Shown here piece by piece: positions 47,902 through 57,220 of a stretch of DNA of 64,000 nt. The notes under the pieces were generated by a model. It was given only the letters and a program-made list of their open reading frames with translations, ran no database searches and was not told the origin of the DNA. The position numbers and the translations under genes are program-made. How positions within the stretch are numbered: position 1 is the stretch's first letter; the number at the start of each line of letters is the position of its first letter. The stretch comes from Polynucleobacter hirudinilacicola (GTDB taxonomy: Bacteria; Pseudomonadota; Gammaproteobacteria; Burkholderiales; Burkholderiaceae), in contig NZ_NAIA01000001.1 of NCBI RefSeq assembly GCF_002192535.1, forward strand, positions 433,333-497,332, read 5' to 3'.

Positions 47902-49302
47902 ATGGCATTTCACGAAAAAGAAGTTCCTGCAGACGCCTCCGCAGCCGTAAAGCTAATGGCATGGGTTGACTCACGTCTTCCAGTTACTGATGCATTTAAG
48001 CGGCATATGAGTGAGTACTATGCTCCGAAGAACCTGAATTTTTTCTACATCTTTGGTGCATTAGCAATTGTTGTTTTAGCAATTCAGATCATTACCGGAA
48101 TTTTCTTGGTGATGAACTACAAGCCTGATGCTGCTAAAGCTTTTGAATCTGTTGAATACATCATGCGCGAAGTGCCATGGGGTTGGTTAATTCGCTACAT
48201 GCATTCGACTGGCGCCTCAATGTTCTTTGTGGTGGTCTATCTGCATATGTTCCGTGGCTTGATTTATGGTTCTTATCGTAAGCCTCGTGAACTCATCTGG
48301 ATTTTTGGTTGCGCAATTTTCTTGTGTTTAATGGGCGAAGCCTTCTTTGGATACTTGCTCCCTTGGGGTCAGATGTCTTACTGGGGCGCTCAAGTGATTG
48401 TGAACTTATTTTCTGCAATTCCTTTTATTGGTCCAGACCTGTCTTTATGGTTGCGTGGCGACTATGTGGTTGGCGACGCGACTCTGAACCGCTTCTTTGC
48501 ATTCCATGTGATCGCTATTCCACTAGTGTTAATTGGTTTGGTAGCAGCCCACATTTTGGCTTTGCATGAAGTAGGCTCCAATAATCCTGATGGCGTTGAA
48601 ATTAAAAATAATTTAGATGCAAATGGCCATCCAGTTGACGGCATCCCATTCCATCCTTATTACAGCGTGCATGATGTGATGTACTTGGGCGGTTTCCTCA
48701 TTATTTTTGCGAGTATTGTTTTCTTTGCTCCAGAGATGGGTGGATATTTCTTAGAGGCAAATAACTTCATCCCTGCTAATCCGTTTGTAACGCCAACGCA
48801 CATTGCGCCAGTGTGGTACTTCACACCGTTCTACTCAATGTTGCGTGCAACTACCTCTAACTTCTTATTGCCTTTGTGGATCTTCTTGGCAGTTATTCTG
48901 GGCATGTTTGCGAGGACTTCAAGCGATAAAAGAGTGAAGGGTGCGTGCGTAGCAATTGCACTCGCTTTGGCTGCTGGCTTCTATGCATTTGATGCGAAAT
49001 TCTGGGGCGTTGTCATTATGGGTGGCTCAGTAGTCATTCTGTTCTTCTTGCCTTGGCTTGACTATTCCCCAGTGAAATCGATTCGTTACCGTCCTCAGTT
49101 CCATAAATACATCTATGGTGTATTTATTGTTACTTTTGTAATCTTGGGTTACTTGGGTATCGAGCCACCATCACCAGTATTTGAAAAGATTTCTCAGATT
49201 TGTACGATTTATTATCTGGGCTTTTTCTTGGCAATGCCTTTCTGGAGCAAGCTTGGAACATTCAAGCCAGTTCCAGACCGCGTTACTTTTGAATCCCATT
49301 AA
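47902..49302 (+). CDS. petB: Ubiquinol-cytochrome c reductase cytochrome b
   Basis: Membrane-embedded diheme cytochrome b with the quinol oxidation and reduction sites. At 466 residues it is a full-length cytochrome b, not the split b6/subunit IV form. Heme-binding histidines appear in YMHSTGASMFFVVVYLHMFRGL and in FAFHVIAIPLVL with later AAHILALHE. The Qo-site motif is present as PVWYFTPFY (PEWY in mitochondria). AGGAGAG precedes the ATG. Confidence 0.97.
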   Translation: MAFHEKEVPADASAAVKLMAWVDSRLPVTDAFKRHMSEYYAPKNLNFFYIFGALAIVVLAIQIITGIFLVMNYKPDAAKAFESVEYIMREVPWGWLIRYMHSTGASMFFVVVYLHMFRGLIYGSYRKPRELIWIFGCAIFLCLMGEAFFGYLLPWGQMSYWGAQVIVNLFSAIPFIGPDLSLWLRGDYVVGDATLNRFFAFHVIAIPLVLIGLVAAHILALHEVGSNNPDGVEIKNNLDANGHPVDGIPFHPYYSVHDVMYLGGFLIIFASIVFFAPEMGGYFLEANNFIPANPFVTPTHIAPVWYFTPFYSMLRATTSNFLLPLWIFLAVILGMFARTSSDKRVKGACVAIALALAAGFYAFDAKFWGVVIMGGSVVILFFLPWLDYSPVKSIRYRPQFHKYIYGVFIVTFVILGYLGIEPPSPVFEKISQICTIYYLGFFLAMPFWSKLGTFKPVPDRVTFESH

Positions 49303-49331
49303 TTCAGACACCAGAGAAATTAGGAAATAGT

Positions 49332-50105
49332 ATGAAACGAATTCTGCAAACTTTGATGGGCGTCTGCCAAGCAATAGTATTGGTCGCTGCTCTCGGCTTT
49401 GGTGCTACTGCGAATGCAAGTGAAGGTGGCTTTCCTTTGGATAAGGCACCAGACCGCGTTAGTAGCAATGCCTCCTTACAAAATGGCGCCAAAATATTTG
49501 TGAACTATTGCTTGAACTGCCATTCGGCCACAAGCATGCGCTACAACCGTTTGCGCGATATTGGTTTAACTGACCAGCAAATTAAAGACAATCTCATTTT
49601 CACCGATGCCAAAGTGGGTGATTTGATGACTATCTCCATGACTCCAAAAGAAGGCAAGGCATGGTTTGGTAAGACTCCTCCAGATTTATCTGTAGAGGCT
49701 CGTGCTCGTGGAACGGATTGGCTTTATACCTATTTCCGTACTTTCTACAAAGATGATGCAACTCAAACTGGTTGGAACAACTTGGTATATCCAAACGTTG
49801 GCATGCCACATGTGCTCTGGCAGTTACAGGGTGAGCGTGCTGCGAACTTTGAGGAACGCAAAGATCCACATGATCCAAGCAGAATGGAAAAGGTATTTGT
49901 TGGCTTCGAGCAGTTAACTCCCGGCACCATGCAATCTCAAGAGTATGACGACAACATTGCTGACTTAGTGGCTTTCATGTCTTGGATGGCTGAGCCAGTT
50001 CAGTTGGAGCGTAAGCGTCTTGGCGTAGTAGTGCTCCTATTTTTGGCGCTCTTTACTCTCTTGGCATGGCGCTTGAATAAAGCGTACTGGAAAGACGTCC
50101 ACTAA
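49332..50105 (+). CDS. petC: Ubiquinol-cytochrome c reductase cytochrome c1
   Basis: Heme c subunit of the bc1 complex, passing electrons to soluble cytochromes such as the c4 protein at 6805. A signal peptide ends near ANASEG. The heme site is CLNCH (about residues 56-60), followed by SATSMRYNRL. A C-terminal membrane anchor (RLGVVVLLFLALFTLLAW) ends the 257-residue protein. It closes the petABC operon, 30 bases after petB. Confidence 0.96.
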   Translation: MKRILQTLMGVCQAIVLVAALGFGATANASEGGFPLDKAPDRVSSNASLQNGAKIFVNYCLNCHSATSMRYNRLRDIGLTDQQIKDNLIFTDAKVGDLMTISMTPKEGKAWFGKTPPDLSVEARARGTDWLYTYFRTFYKDDATQTGWNNLVYPNVGMPHVLWQLQGERAANFEERKDPHDPSRMEKVFVGFEQLTPGTMQSQEYDDNIADLVAFMSWMAEPVQLERKRLGVVVLLFLALFTLLAWRLNKAYWKDVH

Positions 50106-50112
50106 TCATTTG

Positions 50113-50136
50113 ATGAGCCCTGTTATTAGGGCTCAT
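50113..50136 (+). terminator. Hairpin after petC
   Basis: ATGAGCCC and GGGCTCAT form a perfect eight-pair stem with an eight-base loop, eight bases after the petC stop codon. No proper T-run follows, so it may be a weak terminator or a 3' stabilising structure that still lets some transcription enter sspA. Confidence 0.5.
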
Positions 50137-50202
50137 GATTGAAAAGATTTAACGCTGTTGTGCGTTTGTTGTATTGAAGTAGAAATTTAAGGAAATCAAT
50201 TT

Positions 50203-50814
50203 ATGATGGTGTTGTACTCGGGTACTAACTGCCCATTCTCGCAACGCTGCCGCTTGGTGCTTTTTGAAAAAGGCATGGATTTTGAAATCCGTGATGTTGA
50301 CTTGTTTAACAAGCCAGAAGACATCTCAGTAATGAATCCTTATGGCCAAGTTCCTATTTTGGTTGAGCGTGACTTGATTCTGTATGAATCAAACATCATT
50401 AATGAATATATTGATGAGCGTTTTCCTCATCCACAATTGATGCCGCCTGATCCAGTAGCTCGTGCACGTGCACGCCTTTTCTTGTTTAATTTTGAGAAAG
50501 AGCTCTTCGTTCACGTTGCTGCTTTAGAGAACGAAAAAGGCAAGGCCGCTGAAAAGACCCATGAGAAAGCCCGCTTGGCAATTCGTGATCGCTTGACACA
50601 GTTGGCACCCATTTTTGTGAAGAATAAGTACATGCTCGGCGATGAATTCTCAATGTTGGATGTTGCTATCGCGCCGTTGTTATGGCGTCTTGAGCATTAC
50701 GGCATCGATCTTTCTCGTAATGCTGCAGCTCTCTTGAAATATGCTGAGCGCATCTTTAGTAGACCTGCTTATATCGAAGCTTTGACTCCTTCAGAAAAGG
50801 TAATGCGCCGCTAA
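50203..50814 (+). CDS. sspA: Stringent starvation protein A
   Basis: Glutathione S-transferase fold protein that binds RNA polymerase and supports survival under starvation and acid stress. The thioredoxin-like half starts VLYSGTNCPFSQRCRLVLFEKG, followed by NPYGQVPILVERDLILYESNIINEYID. The helical half ends SRPAYIEALTPSEKVMR. Length 203 residues. AGGAAATC precedes the ATG. sspA-sspB downstream of petABC is conserved in betaproteobacteria. Confidence 0.95.
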   Translation: MMVLYSGTNCPFSQRCRLVLFEKGMDFEIRDVDLFNKPEDISVMNPYGQVPILVERDLILYESNIINEYIDERFPHPQLMPPDPVARARARLFLFNFEKELFVHVAALENEKGKAAEKTHEKARLAIRDRLTQLAPIFVKNKYMLGDEFSMLDVAIAPLLWRLEHYGIDLSRNAAALLKYAERIFSRPAYIEALTPSEKVMRR

Positions 50815-50842
50815 GCTTTACTAGCGGTTCATATCTGTCGGC

Positions 50843-51250
50843 ATGTCTGACGTTCCAAGTAATAAACCCTACCTAATCCGTGCTCTACATCAGTGGTGCA
50901 CGGATTTTGGTTTTACGCCCTTCATAGCCGTCTTTGTGGACTCTAGAGTGGAAGTCCCAATGGAGTTTGTGAAGAACGATGAAATCGTTTTAAACCTCTC
51001 CTTGGAGGCTTGCCATCAGTTACAGATGGAAAATGATTGGATCAGCTTTCAGGCGAGGTTTGGCGGTATTCCGAGAAAAATTATGGTTCCCGTAACGCAT
51101 GTCTTGGCTATTTACGCCAGAGAGAATGGCCAGGGAATGTCTTTTCCGTTTGATCCAAAGCAGGCCCGGGACTTGCATATTGCAGATGCCTCAGATGGGG
51201 TAGCTGAAAAGCCTAAAACGAGCAGACCTTCCTTGAAGATTGTGAAATAG
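50843..51250 (+). CDS. sspB: ClpXP specificity-enhancing factor SspB
   Basis: Adaptor that tethers ssrA-tagged and other substrates to ClpXP. The N-terminus KPYLIRALHQWCTDFGFTPF and the RFGGIPRKIMVPVTHVLAIYARENGQGM core are typical. The basic C-terminal end (RPSLKIVK) is the ClpX-binding tail. Length 135 residues. It starts 28 bases after sspA without an obvious ribosome binding site. Confidence 0.95.
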   Translation: MSDVPSNKPYLIRALHQWCTDFGFTPFIAVFVDSRVEVPMEFVKNDEIVLNLSLEACHQLQMENDWISFQARFGGIPRKIMVPVTHVLAIYARENGQGMSFPFDPKQARDLHIADASDGVAEKPKTSRPSLKIVK

Positions 51251-51252
51251 GC

Positions 51253-51258
51253 TAAAAT
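51253..51258 (+). promoter_or_regulatory. Possible -10 box of the tRNA-Thr gene
   Basis: TAAAAT starts 15 bases upstream of the first base of the tRNA. A TTGAAG at 51233 is only 14 bases away, too close for a normal -35 element, so the promoter is not certain. The box directly follows the sspB stop codon. Confidence 0.35.
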
Positions 51259-51267
51259 ATCTCCGTT

Positions 51268-51343
51268 GCCCCTTTAGCTCATCTGGTAGAGCAACTGATT
51301 TGTAATCAGTAGGTGGTCTGTTCGAGTCGGACAAGGGGCACCA
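51268..51343 (+). tRNA. tRNA-Thr (anticodon TGT)
   Basis: A complete 76-base cloverleaf with encoded CCA. The acceptor GCCCCTT pairs with AAGGGGC. The D stem is GCTC/GAGC. The anticodon stem is ACTGA/TCAGT with loop TTTGTAA, so the anticodon is TGT and reads ACA. The T arm is GTCTG/CGGAC with loop TTCGAGT. All stems are intact except one G-T pair in the T stem. Confidence 0.97.
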
Positions 51344-51351
51344 AATATTCC

Positions 51352-51390
51352 AAAGCTTCTAAGTTAAACGTCTTAGAAGCTTTTTCTTTT
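51352..51390. terminator. Terminator after tRNA-Thr
   Basis: AAAGCTTCTAAG and CTTAGAAGCTTT form a perfect 12-pair stem with an eight-base loop, followed by a T-rich tail. It ends the tRNA transcript and, given the A-rich left flank, may also stop the opposing transporter gene, which ends ten bases further. Confidence 0.87.
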
Positions 51391-51399
51391 ATTGCTCAG

Positions 51400-52749
51400 C
51401 TAAAGATTGAGATTGACCTTATTTGTCTCTGGCAAATATAAAACCGCAATCACTGCGGCGCTAGCCAAAAAGATTGTTGGGTACCAAAGTCCGGCAAGAT
51501 CATTTCCCCATTGTTGATTTAGCCAAGTCACGATAAGTGGTAAAAGTCCACCTATCCATCCCGCTGCTAGGTTATGTGGAAGGGTTGCTGCGCTATTGCG
51601 AGTCTTGGCAGGAAATAACTCTGCCAAGAGCGCTGTTTGAGGGCCAACCACTAAGGCAAGAGATAGGGATAGTCCAGTTAAAAGCAGCCCTATTAATATT
51701 AATGCGCTATTGGCATTTGGTGCCTGTAGGTACTGCTGTCCCAAGTTTTGAAGTATTTGGAATGCGGGCTGTATAAAAATGGATCCCAACAAAAGACCGC
51801 TAATCACAACAGGCTTGCGCCCAACTTTGTCTGATAGCCAGCCAGCAAATACAGTGAGCGGAAATAGGGCTAAGGTCGCATAAACACTGAGTTGATCCAC
51901 AACTGCCGGCGGCAGTTTGAGAGAAGCTTTCAAAAAAATCGAGGTATAAACCTGCACACAGAAAAAGAGTACTGCTCCACCAGCAGAAATGCAGAAGAAA
52001 AGTAAAAACATGCGCTTGCGTGTTTGAGGGTCTCGAAAATTACTGAGCAGTGGATGATCAGTTTTTTGGCTACTTTTATTAAGCTCTAAAAACACAGGCG
52101 TTTCTTCCAAAGCCATGCGAGCTTTAAATGCAATGATTAACAAGACGATCGAGATCCAAAATGGCACTCGCCAGCCCCATGCTTCAAATTGCTCTGGGGA
52201 AAGATAAATTCTGAGTAGCGCTATTTGCAAGGTGGAAAACAAAATTCCAAGCGGCCCCATCAGTTGTAGAAAACTAGTTTTAAGCCCTCTATATTCATTA
52301 CCTGCGTGTTCGGCCAGGTATACGGCACTACCGCCAATTTCACCGCCAGCGGACAAGCCTTGCAGCAAGCGTAAGCTAACCAAGCAAATTGGAGCCCAAA
52401 TACCGATTTGGGCATAGGTAGGCAAAAAGCCTACACAAAAGGTGGCTATCCCCATGAGGGCAATGGTGATCATAAATACTGGCTTTCGGCCAATGCGATC
52501 GCCCATAGAGCCAAATATGGCAGCTCCAATAGGGCGCACTACCATTCCAACGCCAAAAGTCGCCAGGCTGGCTAATAGACCAGTGCTTGGGTCACTTGAG
52601 GGGAAGAAGAGGGGGGCAAAAACAACTGCTAAAGTGGCAAAGGTGAGAAAGTCATACCACTCTAAAAAAGTCCCAAAACAGGCCGCAATCGCTACTTTTC
52701 GGTAGGAGTGGGGGCCTTTTATTTTTTCTATATTATTGATTTTATTCAA
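51400..52749 (-). CDS. MFS transporter, metabolite:H+ symporter (MHS) type
   Basis: Twelve-helix major facilitator of the MHS group, related to ProP, KgtP and ShiA, importing small organic metabolites with protons. Family signatures are ACFGTFLEWYDFLTFATLA near the start, the loop GSMGDRIGRKPVFM, and LRLLQGLSAGGEIGGSAVYLA with a second SDKVGRKPVV loop. No ATG lies near the start. I use the TTG at 52749 (449 residues); another TTG at 52788 is possible and the region has only a weak ribosome binding site. The substrate is unknown. Confidence 0.85.
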   Translation of the reverse strand: MNKINNIEKIKGPHSYRKVAIAACFGTFLEWYDFLTFATLAVVFAPLFFPSSDPSTGLLASLATFGVGMVVRPIGAAIFGSMGDRIGRKPVFMITIALMGIATFCVGFLPTYAQIGIWAPICLVSLRLLQGLSAGGEIGGSAVYLAEHAGNEYRGLKTSFLQLMGPLGILFSTLQIALLRIYLSPEQFEAWGWRVPFWISIVLLIIAFKARMALEETPVFLELNKSSQKTDHPLLSNFRDPQTRKRMFLLFFCISAGGAVLFFCVQVYTSIFLKASLKLPPAVVDQLSVYATLALFPLTVFAGWLSDKVGRKPVVISGLLLGSIFIQPAFQILQNLGQQYLQAPNANSALILIGLLLTGLSLSLALVVGPQTALLAELFPAKTRNSAATLPHNLAAGWIGGLLPLIVTWLNQQWGNDLAGLWYPTIFLASAAVIAVLYLPETNKVNLNL

Positions 52750-52923
52750 CTTAATTCTTTTTATAAAGTATTTGTTGCAAAGCAGCAAAAAGTTCTTGAT
52801 TTGTCATATTTGTTCAGTTACAGTTTGATGGTGCAGTGCAATATTTAAGGTATACCAAGTTTTCCAACACTTAAATCGTGCGCTTAATTGATTAGTTGTA
52901 CCACTTAATTTCTGGAGAAATAC

Positions 52924-53508
52924 ATGAACCAAGATCAAATCACCGCTAAATTGTCCCAAATTAATAGCAAAGGCCTCGAGGCTTCATTTTCTTTGAGCGA
53001 AGCTGCTTTGGAAAATGCTCAGAAATTGGCTGAGTTGAACTACGCTGCTTCTAAGGATGTTTTAGTAAATACTCAAGATGGCATTCAACAAGTTTTGACA
53101 GCAAAAGATCCAAAGCAAGTTACTGAACTTCTCAATGCTGAAACATTTCAAGCTGCTGGTAGCCAGGCAGTTGCATATCAAAAGAAAGTAAGCAAAGTAT
53201 TGCGTGATGGTAATAAAGAATTTGTAAACGTTGTAGATGCAAGCATCGATCAGTTGCAAGATGGTTTCCAAGATTGGATTAATACTGTTGCCGCTAACGC
53301 ACCTGCAGGCTCCGACGCATTTTTGTCTTCGTTCAAGACTGTATACGGTAGCGCATTGCAAGGTTTTGAGCAGTTTCGTGCCGCTAGCAAAGAAGCTTTT
53401 GCTACTGCAGAAAAAACTGCGGATCAAGCAATCGATGCTATTCAAGGTCAAATGGTTCAAGCTAAGAAAGCTGCTACACCTGCATCACGTGCACGCAAAT
53501 CTGCTTAA
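52924..53508 (+). CDS. Phasin family protein (PHA granule-associated)
   Basis: Phasin that coats polyhydroxyalkanoate granules and controls their size and number. The 194-residue, mostly helical, amphipathic protein has the family pattern in ALENAQKLAELNYAASKDVL and FEQFRAASKEAFATAEK. The C-terminus is alanine- and lysine-rich (KKAATPASRARKS), as in many Burkholderiales phasins. A GGAG site seven bases before the ATG and its own terminator suggest high expression. No PHA synthase gene is in the window. Confidence 0.9.
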   Translation: MNQDQITAKLSQINSKGLEASFSLSEAALENAQKLAELNYAASKDVLVNTQDGIQQVLTAKDPKQVTELLNAETFQAAGSQAVAYQKKVSKVLRDGNKEFVNVVDASIDQLQDGFQDWINTVAANAPAGSDAFLSSFKTVYGSALQGFEQFRAASKEAFATAEKTADQAIDAIQGQMVQAKKAATPASRARKSA

Positions 53509-53542
53509 TCAGTCGAATTAGATTTAGAAGTCAGTCTTAAAA

Positions 53543-53575
53543 AACCCCGCCTGGCATGAGCTAGGCGGGGTTTTG
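53543..53575. terminator. Bidirectional terminator after the phasin gene
   Basis: CCCCGCCT/AGGCGGGG, an eight-pair stem with a ten-base loop, is flanked by an A-run on the left and T-run on the right. It separates the phasin gene from the convergent rmuC gene. Confidence 0.9.
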
Positions 53576-53587
53576 TTTTATGGCGTT

Positions 53588-54862
53588 TTATTCTGAATCT
53601 GTAGAAGATTCAATTAATGGCGTAGATAAGTTTTTACTAGGCTTGACGCCAAGCTCACGAACTTTTTCAGCAGTACGAATGAGATTGCCTTTGCCAGACT
53701 TCAGTTTATTAAAGGCATCGTGGTAGCTTGTTTGGGCTTGATCTAAGCGTTGTCCTAGCTTTTCTAGATCTTCTACAAAACCTACGAACTTGTCATACAA
53801 GCTGCCACATTGTTTAGCAATCTCAAGTGCATTCCGGTTTTGCTGATCCTGTCTCCACAGATGAGCCACAGTTCGTAAAGTTGCCATCAAAGTACTTGGG
53901 CAAACTAGAACAATATTTTTGGCTAAAGCTTCTTGATACAGATTAGGCGCGGTCTTTAATGCCAATAAGAATGCTGGCTCAATTGGCACAAACATCAAGA
54001 CAAAATCAACAGAGCCAACGCCATATAGGGAGCTATAGTTCTTTCCAGATAAGCCTTGTATATGTTGGCGCAAAGATTGGATATGGGCTGCCAGCTCTTG
54101 TTCTGCAACGGTTGGATCGGTTGTTTCCGCATGTCTTGCATAGGCCGTAATTGACACCTTACTATCTACGACTAGACTTCTACCTTCAGGCAACTTAATC
54201 ACAACGTCGGGCTGTAGGCGCGATCCATCCGATTGAGTATGGCTATCTTGCACCACATACTCTTCGCCTTTGCGTAAACCGGAAGATTCAAGAATTGACT
54301 CAAGAACAAGCTCTCCCCAATTACCTTGTACCTTAGAGTCACCTTTAAGAGCTTGAGTTAAGGAGCGTGTCTCATCAGACATGCGTAGATTGAGATTAGC
54401 CAAACGCTCGATCTCACTTTTAAGAGCAAAGCGTTCGCGTGCTTCATTGCCATAAGAGGTGCTGACCTGCTCTTTAAATTCAGTCAGCTTAGTTTGTAGT
54501 GGTTTGAGGAGTGCATCTAAGCTTGCAGCATTTTGTTCGGTAAAGCGCTTAGATTTATCTTCCAAAATCTCATTGGCTAAATTCTTAAACTGGTTTGTTA
54601 AGGCCTCTTTGGCTTCATTGAGAGATTCAATTCTTCCTAGGCCTTGTTTGCGCTCAGAATCTAGCTCTGCTTCAAGACGAATAGCAGTTTGCAGCGCATG
54701 ATCTCGCTCTTCGCAAAGACTGACTGCAAGTGCGGCTTGTATTTGTGCTTCTTGCTCGGTGCGTGATAGTGCGGAGCGTAAGTTCAGCACATAAACTAAA
54801 AGGCCTGCACATAGAGCAAATGGCAGGCCAAATAGCAGCAGTGAGCTGAGATCAAAAGTCAC
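53588..54862 (-). CDS. rmuC: DNA recombination protein RmuC
   Basis: RmuC-family protein with a membrane anchor (about residues 8-26), a long coiled coil (about 30-140) and a PD-(D/E)XK nuclease-like domain. It limits DNA inversions between short inverted repeats in Escherichia coli. The core KVQGNWGELVLESILESSGL, LPEGRSLVVDSKVSITAY and the later SPTTLMATLRTVAHLWRQ-like CPSTLMATLRTVAHLW are diagnostic. A GTG start at 54862 gives 424 residues. It is 14 bases downstream of grxD on the same strand. Confidence 0.94.
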   Translation of the reverse strand: MTFDLSSLLLFGLPFALCAGLLVYVLNLRSALSRTEQEAQIQAALAVSLCEERDHALQTAIRLEAELDSERKQGLGRIESLNEAKEALTNQFKNLANEILEDKSKRFTEQNAASLDALLKPLQTKLTEFKEQVSTSYGNEARERFALKSEIERLANLNLRMSDETRSLTQALKGDSKVQGNWGELVLESILESSGLRKGEEYVVQDSHTQSDGSRLQPDVVIKLPEGRSLVVDSKVSITAYARHAETTDPTVAEQELAAHIQSLRQHIQGLSGKNYSSLYGVGSVDFVLMFVPIEPAFLLALKTAPNLYQEALAKNIVLVCPSTLMATLRTVAHLWRQDQQNRNALEIAKQCGSLYDKFVGFVEDLEKLGQRLDQAQTSYHDAFNKLKSGKGNLIRTAEKVRELGVKPSKNLSTPLIESSTDSE

Positions 54863-54876
54863 AGAGCTAAATTGAA

Positions 54877-55185
54877 TTAGGCTTTGACTAGTTTTTGGAG
54901 CTCACCAGACTCAAACATGGCAGTCATGATGTCTGAGCCACCGATGAACTCACCGTTGATATAGAGCTGAGGAATCGTTGGCCAATTCGCAAATTCTTTG
55001 ATGCCCTGACGAATATCTGCACTTTCTAATACGTTAACAGTGTGCAGTTTTTCAACACCGCTAGCACGCAAAATATTGATTGCATTGCCAGAGAAGCCGC
55101 ACTGAGGAAATTGCGCTGTTCCTTTCATGAACAGGACAACAGGGTGGCTGGTAACGATTTCTTTGATTTGAGCTTGTGTATCCAT
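54877..55185 (-). CDS. grxD: Monothiol glutaredoxin, Grx4 type
   Basis: CGFS-type glutaredoxin that binds and transfers 2Fe-2S clusters, often with BolA proteins. The active site is CGFS at residues 29-32 (FPQCGFSGNA), followed by WPTIPQLYINGEFIGGSDI for glutathione binding. Length 102 residues. It is the likely partner of IbaG (28091-28339). A 97-base gap to prmC holds no element I recognise. Confidence 0.95.
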   Translation of the reverse strand: MDTQAQIKEIVTSHPVVLFMKGTAQFPQCGFSGNAINILRASGVEKLHTVNVLESADIRQGIKEFANWPTIPQLYINGEFIGGSDIMTAMFESGELQKLVKA

Positions 55186-55282
55186 AAATTCTTTCTAGAA
55201 AAACAATAAAGCGGTAAAAAAAGCTTGGAAATGCTATTGCATCGATTTTAAGACTTAATGCAAAAAAGGGTGATTCCAGATC

Positions 55283-56134
55283 TTATTTTCGGGCAGATGC
55301 TACCCGCTTATGCCCAGCCAAATCCTCATGGGTTTGAATATCGCTTAATCCTGCGGCTTTCATAAGGCTAACCACGGCCTCTGACTGATCAAATCCATGC
55401 TCAACTGCAAAAAGACCCATGGGTTTTAAGTGGGACTTAGCCCCCTGAATTATTACCTCAAGACAACTCAGTCCATTGGCATGATCGGTGAGCGCAGAGA
55501 TGGGCTCAAAGCGTAGATCACCCTGTGTGAGATGGGTATCTTGATTGGCGATATACGGAGGGTTACTTAAGATGACATCAAAAAGGACTTGATTAACCAA
55601 GGCTTCGTACCAACTACCTTGCGCAAATTGGACGCGAGCTTCAAGACCTAAGTGTTTAGCGTTAGTTGCAGCGATTGCTAAGGCTTCTGAAGATTGGTCA
55701 GTTGCCGTGATCATGACGCTTGGGGTCTCATGTGCAATAGCCAGAGCAATGGCTCCAGAGCCGGTACCTAGGTCGAGGACATTAGCAGATATCGCTTCTG
55801 TTTCAAGCCGCTGAATTTCTCGAAGCCCTATTTCAACCAAGAGCTCGGTTTCTGGGCGTGGTATTAGCACACCTGGCGCAACAAATAACTCAATATTGTG
55901 AAAGCCTCTTTTACCAATCAGGTATGCAATGGGCTCTCCAGCCATCCTTTTGGATTGTAATTCTTGCCATGCTAAGTTTGCTTCCAAGCTGAGCGTCATA
56001 TCATCGCGTGATAGCAATGCTGAGCGCGGCAGTTGATAGTATTTATCCAGAACATGTGCCATTAATACGCGTGCTTCGCTGGCAGGAAGTGTTGAGCCAC
56101 TCAATAAAGAGCGCAGACTTAAATCTGGGTTCAT
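55283..56134 (-). CDS. prmC: Peptide chain release factor N5-glutamine methyltransferase
   Basis: SAM-dependent enzyme methylating the GGQ glutamine of release factors. SAM-binding motif VLDLGTGSGAIALAIA and the substrate-binding NPPYI (near residue 190) are present, with PRPETELLV at the fold entrance. Length 283 residues. It lies six bases downstream of prfA, encoding its own substrate, in the conserved hemA-prfA-prmC order. Confidence 0.95.
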   Translation of the reverse strand: MNPDLSLRSLLSGSTLPASEARVLMAHVLDKYYQLPRSALLSRDDMTLSLEANLAWQELQSKRMAGEPIAYLIGKRGFHNIELFVAPGVLIPRPETELLVEIGLREIQRLETEAISANVLDLGTGSGAIALAIAHETPSVMITATDQSSEALAIAATNAKHLGLEARVQFAQGSWYEALVNQVLFDVILSNPPYIANQDTHLTQGDLRFEPISALTDHANGLSCLEVIIQGAKSHLKPMGLFAVEHGFDQSEAVVSLMKAAGLSDIQTHEDLAGHKRVASARK

Positions 56135-56140
56135 TCAGTT

Positions 56141-57220
56141 TTAGTTATCACCTAGGGCGGCGAGCAGTTCGGCTTGATGCTCGGAGGCTAGAGCATTGCA
56201 CAGGTCATCAATGTCTCCATCCATCATCGCATCAATCTTATAAAGCGTGAGATTAATGCGGTGATCTGTAATTCGCCCTTGCGGGAAGTTGTAGGTCCGA
56301 ATGCGGTCGCTACGATCGCCGGAGCCAATTAAAGATTTACGAGTTTGCGCTTCAAGCTGATGTTTCTCACGTTCACGTGCATCCATGATGCGTGAAACCA
56401 GAACTTTCATGGCCTGCTCACGATTACGGTGTTGGCTGCGATCGTCTTGGCACTCAACAACGGTGCCAGTTGGTAAGTGGGTAATCCGCACGGCAGAGTC
56501 GGTTTTATTAATGTGTTGACCACCAGCACCAGAGGCGCGGAAGGTATCGATGCGCAGCTCAGCAGGGTTGATTTTGACAGCCTCTAATTCATCTGCCTCC
56601 GGCATCACTGCTACCGTACACGCTGATGTATGAATACGTCCTTGAGTTTCTGTTTGAGGAACACGTTGTACGCGGTGACCACCCGACTCGAATTTCAGGC
56701 GTGAGTACACGGCCTGACCAACCAAGCGAAGCACAACCTCTTTGTAGCCACCTAAATCGGATTCAGCAGAGCTGACTACTTCCACCTTCCAGCCTTGTCT
56801 TTCTGCAAAGCGGGTATACATGCGCAATAGGTCACCTGCAAAGAGAGCGCTTTCATCGCCGCCGGTACCCGCTCTGATTTCTAGGAAGACATTGCGCTCA
56901 TCGTTCTCATCTCTAGGTAGTAAGAGCTTTTGCAGAGTTCCTGCAAGTTCTTCCATGGTGGCTAAAGCCTGCTTTTGCTCTTCATCGGCAAAGTCCTTCA
57001 TCTCTGGATCTTTGCGCATCTCTTCAGCAGCTTGTGCGTCTGCTTCAGCCTGTTTGTAAAGTCCAAATTGCTCAACAACGGTAGCAATATCAGAATGTTC
57101 ACGCGTGAGCTTCCGATAGGCATCCATATCTTTGGTTGCCTCTTCGGAGGTTAATAGAGAATTGAGTTCGGCTAAGCGCGTGTCTAGATGCTCTAGCTTA
57201 GCCCGCATGCTGGGCTTCAT
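56141..57220 (-). CDS. prfA: Peptide chain release factor 1
   Basis: Class I release factor terminating at UAA and UAG. The catalytic GGQ is in [16 protein letters not shown] near residue 235, with the decoding segment around residue 180-200 ([17 protein letters not shown]; recognition by PQTE, the RF1 form of PxT). Length 359 residues, normal. It starts directly at the hemA stop and ends six bases from prmC. Confidence 0.97.
   Translation of the reverse strand: MKPSMRAKLEHLDTRLAELNSLLTSEEATKDMDAYRKLTREHSDIATVVEQFGLYKQAEADAQAAEEMRKDPEMKDFADEEQKQALATMEELAGTLQKLLLPRDENDERNVFLEIRAGTGGDESALFAGDLLRMYTRFAERQGWKVEVVSSAESDLGGYKEVVLRLVGQAVYSRLKFESGGHRVQRVPQTETQGRIHTSACTVAVMPEADELEAVKINPAELRIDTFRASGAGGQHINKTDSAVRITHLPTGTVVECQDDRSQHRNREQAMKVLVSRIMDAREREKHQLEAQTRKSLIGSGDRSDRIRTYNFPQGRITDHRINLTLYKIDAMMDGDIDDLCNALASEHQAELLAALGDN

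Noticed and set aside
51268..51343. tRNA-Thr as a genomic island attachment site
   Set aside because: No integrase gene and no repeat of the tRNA 3' end were seen downstream; neighbouring genes are ordinary.
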